From assembly GCA_003561495.1 (NCBI GenBank), contig PWWM01000158.1, forward strand, positions 1-5,505: 5,505 nucleotides of DNA, in the 5' to 3' direction. Of this stretch, positions 3,654 through 5,505 are shown piece after piece. Position 1 is the stretch's first letter; each line of letters opens with the position of its first letter. Source of the DNA: Gammaproteobacteria bacterium (lineage in GTDB: Bacteria > Pseudomonadota > Gammaproteobacteria > Xanthomonadales > Wenzhouxiangellaceae). The translations under genes were made by a program, and so were the position numbers. The notes under the pieces are model-generated. The model searched no databases. It was not told where the DNA came from and was given only the letters and a program-made list of their open reading frames with translations.

Positions 3654-5505
3654 AGCCGATCCGCACCGTGCCGGCCGCAGCATCGATCTCGACGCTGGCC
3701 CCGCTCTCGATCAGCGTGCAGGCGTCGCGCACTTCGACCAGCGCGGGGATACCGAGCTCCCGGGCGATGATAGCGCCATGGGACAGCAGCCCGCCGCGTT
3801 CGAGGATCAGCCCCCCGGCAAGCATGAACAGCGGCGTCCAGCCGGGATCGGTACTCGGCGCGACCAGGATGTCGCCGGGCTCCAGCGCACCCTCGCGGGA
3901 CGGGTCGCGCACCACGCGGGCGCGACCACGCACCTTGCCGCGGGACACGGCGACACCGTGGAGCAGGCTCGCGCCGGCGGGCCCGACGGCGACCTCGTGC
4001 CTGGCCATTCGCCAGGCTTCCCCGGCAGGCAGCACGAATAGCGACGGTGCGTGTTCCTCGGCGCTGGCCTCGACGCGCGCCTGGCGCTCGGCCAGCAACT
4101 GAGGCAGCGTCTCGCTGTAGGGATAGGCGCTGCGAGCGACATCGGCCAGGTCGCCCAGGGTGCAGTAGTGGACATCATCAGCGACCGGCAGGGCGCCATG
4201 CTCGGCGAGTACTTCGCCGAGGCGGGTGAGCACGCCGCGCAGTTCACCGAACATCAGGCTCTGCACCAGACGTCCTGCTTCACGATGCTGGATGGCGCGG
4301 AGACTGATCCGGACCAGCAGGCGCAGCGCCTTTCTTCGCCATGGAGCGAGCCCGTCGCCCAGTTGTCCGAGCAAGGCCTCGCGGTCGGCACGCAGTGCGA
4401 ACTTAGAATCCGGTGAGAAACGATCCGGCAGCGACACGAACCGCCGGACCAGTTGCCAGGCAAGTTCCGGCCGCTCCTCGAAGGTGGGTGCGATCAGCGA
4501 GCAGTCGTTGTAGCAGCGCGCGCCGAAGCGGTGCAGGAATTCGTCGAACAGCGCCTGTGCATCGGCCGGCATCTGCGTGCGTGCTGCCGCATAGTCGGCA
4601 ATTTCGAGTGTTGACCGGCCGCCATCGGAAGATTCGAGCAGCTGACCGATGGTCCATAGCAGGTGTGCGGGTTCGTCACTCTTGACCGTCACGCCCTGCA
4701 ACAGGCGAGGCAGATTGGCCCTGGCGCCCTGCCCGCGCCAGCGCTCGAGCAGCATTTCGAGCAGCCCCGGCATCATCATGACCATCAGGTCGGCACTACA
4801 GGGGCCGCGCCACTGCTCGGTGACAAACTCGAGCATCTGGTCAACCAGCGCTACCAGCTCGCGCGGGTCGCGGGCCCGGGCGGAGCGCGCGCGCCACTCC
4901 GGTCGTTGCCGCTCGAAGCGTGCCTCCAGACTGGCCAGCGCTCGCCCGGTGCCGGCAAATGACGCAAGCAGGTGAGCGAAGAATCGAAAGCTGCCCCAAA
5001 GGCTCTGCTGTCGCCGGCGCAGCTTCGGCGCGTGCGGGTCCGGATCGACATGGATCGGGATCTGTTGGCCGATGTAGGTGTCAAGAAAACCGCGCAGCTC
5101 TTCGCTCCGCGGAAAATAGGAAATCAGGCCGTACCAGCTGGTCAGATTGTAGTAGATCCTGCCGTGATGGAGCCCCGTCAGCTCATCGAGCAGGTGGGCG
5201 ATCTCGTTGAACTCGCGTTCGCGCCAGCCGAACAGGCCGAGCGTACCGCGCATGTAGGCCTCGTAGAACTTCCGGATGACCGACCAGGCCAGGGGTGTCA
5301 GGGGGTTGGGGAAATTCTCGACAAGGTTGACATTCGACCAGACTACGAGATCCGCGCGCTGCGTCGTCGTGATCGGTCGCGCCTGCAGCATCCACAGGCG
5401 CTCGTTTGTCGTGCACCATTCGACGTCGATCAGGCAGCCGAATGCCGCCTCGGCTGCCAGCAGATGGCGGCGCAGCTCGGGGAGATGGCGGCGAAGCGTG
5501 GCGGG
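3652..5505 (-). CDS. Rifampin-phosphotransferase/PEP-synthase-like enzyme, 5' partial
   Basis: Open from the right window edge to a TAG at 3654-3652; 617 residues are visible and the true start lies outside. Residues 24-45 (CLIDVEWCTTN... then LWMLQARPI) are the end of a PPDK-type ATP-grasp domain, with the ATP-site trio E29, Q41 and R43. A helical middle region of about 430 residues follows, starting WSNVNLVENFPNPLTPLAWS (56-75) and containing GRIYYNLTSWYG. Last is the swivelling phosphohistidine domain: LLHGVAVSRGKVRGRARVV, then GDILVAPSTDPGWTPLF, then ERGGLLSHGAIIARELGIPA with catalytic H576. The protein ends soon after, so there is no PEP-binding TIM barrel. This order (ATP-grasp, middle domain, His domain) is that of rifampin phosphotransferase, which uses ATP to phosphorylate a substrate held by the middle domain, giving AMP and phosphate. 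It differs from true PEP synthase. About 270 N-terminal residues are probably missing. An internal Met (codon 5391-5389) is not the start, since conserved ATP-grasp sequence precedes it. The acceptor is unknown and need not be rifampin. Confidence 0.88.
   Translation of the reverse strand, partial: PATLRRHLPELRRHLLAAEAAFGCLIDVEWCTTNERLWMLQARPITTTQRADLVVWSNVNLVENFPNPLTPLAWSVIRKFYEAYMRGTLGLFGWREREFNEIAHLLDELTGLHHGRIYYNLTSWYGLISYFPRSEELRGFLDTYIGQQIPIHVDPDPHAPKLRRRQQSLWGSFRFFAHLLASFAGTGRALASLEARFERQRPEWRARSARARDPRELVALVDQMLEFVTEQWRGPCSADLMVMMMPGLLEMLLERWRGQGARANLPRLLQGVTVKSDEPAHLLWTIGQLLESSDGGRSTLEIADYAAARTQMPADAQALFDEFLHRFGARCYNDCSLIAPTFEERPELAWQLVRRFVSLPDRFSPDSKFALRADREALLGQLGDGLAPWRRKALRLLVRISLRAIQHREAGRLVQSLMFGELRGVLTRLGEVLAEHGALPVADDVHYCTLGDLADVARSAYPYSETLPQLLAERQARVEASAEEHAPSLFVLPAGEAWRMARHEVAVGPAGASLLHGVAVSRGKVRGRARVVRDPSREGALEPGDILVAPSTDPGWTPLFMLAGGLILERGGLLSHGAIIARELGIPALVEVRDACTLIESGASVEIDAAAGTVRIG

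Noticed and set aside
3004..4041. 345-residue forward reading frame across the UbiA-like and phosphotransferase genes
   Set aside because: It is antisense to two genes with clear motifs and rich in Gln, Arg, Gly and Asp, with no domain. It is a GC-driven shadow that crosses the boundary of both genes.
3652..5391. Complete 579-residue gene starting at the Met codon at 5391
   Set aside because: The frame stays open to 5505 and the 38 codons before that Met encode conserved ATP-grasp sequence (DVEW). The gene is therefore cut by the window edge.
3652..5505. Classical PEP synthase or pyruvate phosphate dikinase
   Set aside because: The phosphohistidine domain is at the very C-terminus, preceded by a long helical domain, and there is no following TIM-barrel domain.

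Overview
The window looks like chromosomal DNA from a high-GC bacterium. A proteobacterium, perhaps a gammaproteobacterium, is my guess from the protein styles and compact operons, but nothing in the sequence proves the taxon. It holds five protein genes in two convergent blocks, plus a short leader region. There is no tRNA, rRNA, CRISPR array, insertion sequence or phage gene that I can see.

Left edge (1-324): no convincing complete gene. It holds a possible tail of an upstream gene (stop at 82-84), a degenerate 35-bp tandem duplication (97-166), two inverted repeats (175-220 and 235-259) and a weak promoter candidate just before the first gene.

Forward block (325-2821): a family III (CaiB/BaiF type) CoA-transferase, then a 53-residue small membrane-protein gene with a good Shine-Dalgarno sequence, then a PAP2-superfamily membrane protein with a long uncharacterised C-terminal helical tail. 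The gaps are 17 and 5 nt, so the three genes are probably one transcript, with likely translational coupling between the last two.

Reverse block (5505-2824): a large phosphotransferase of the rifampin-phosphotransferase / PEP-synthase-like class, cut by the right window edge, followed 12 nt downstream by a divergent UbiA-family prenyltransferase-like membrane protein that starts with GTG. The Shine-Dalgarno sequence of the UbiA gene overlaps the stop codon of the phosphotransferase gene, so these two are also probably coupled. The two blocks meet tail to tail with only 2 nt between stop codons.

Taken together, the PAP2 protein, the UbiA-like protein and the ATP-dependent dikinase-like phosphotransferase suggest a small pathway acting on a phosphorylated lipid or isoprenoid at the membrane, possibly fed by an acyl-CoA pool through the CoA-transferase. 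Each family assignment rests on motifs seen in the sequence. The shared pathway is an inference from gene neighbourhood, and no substrate can be named.
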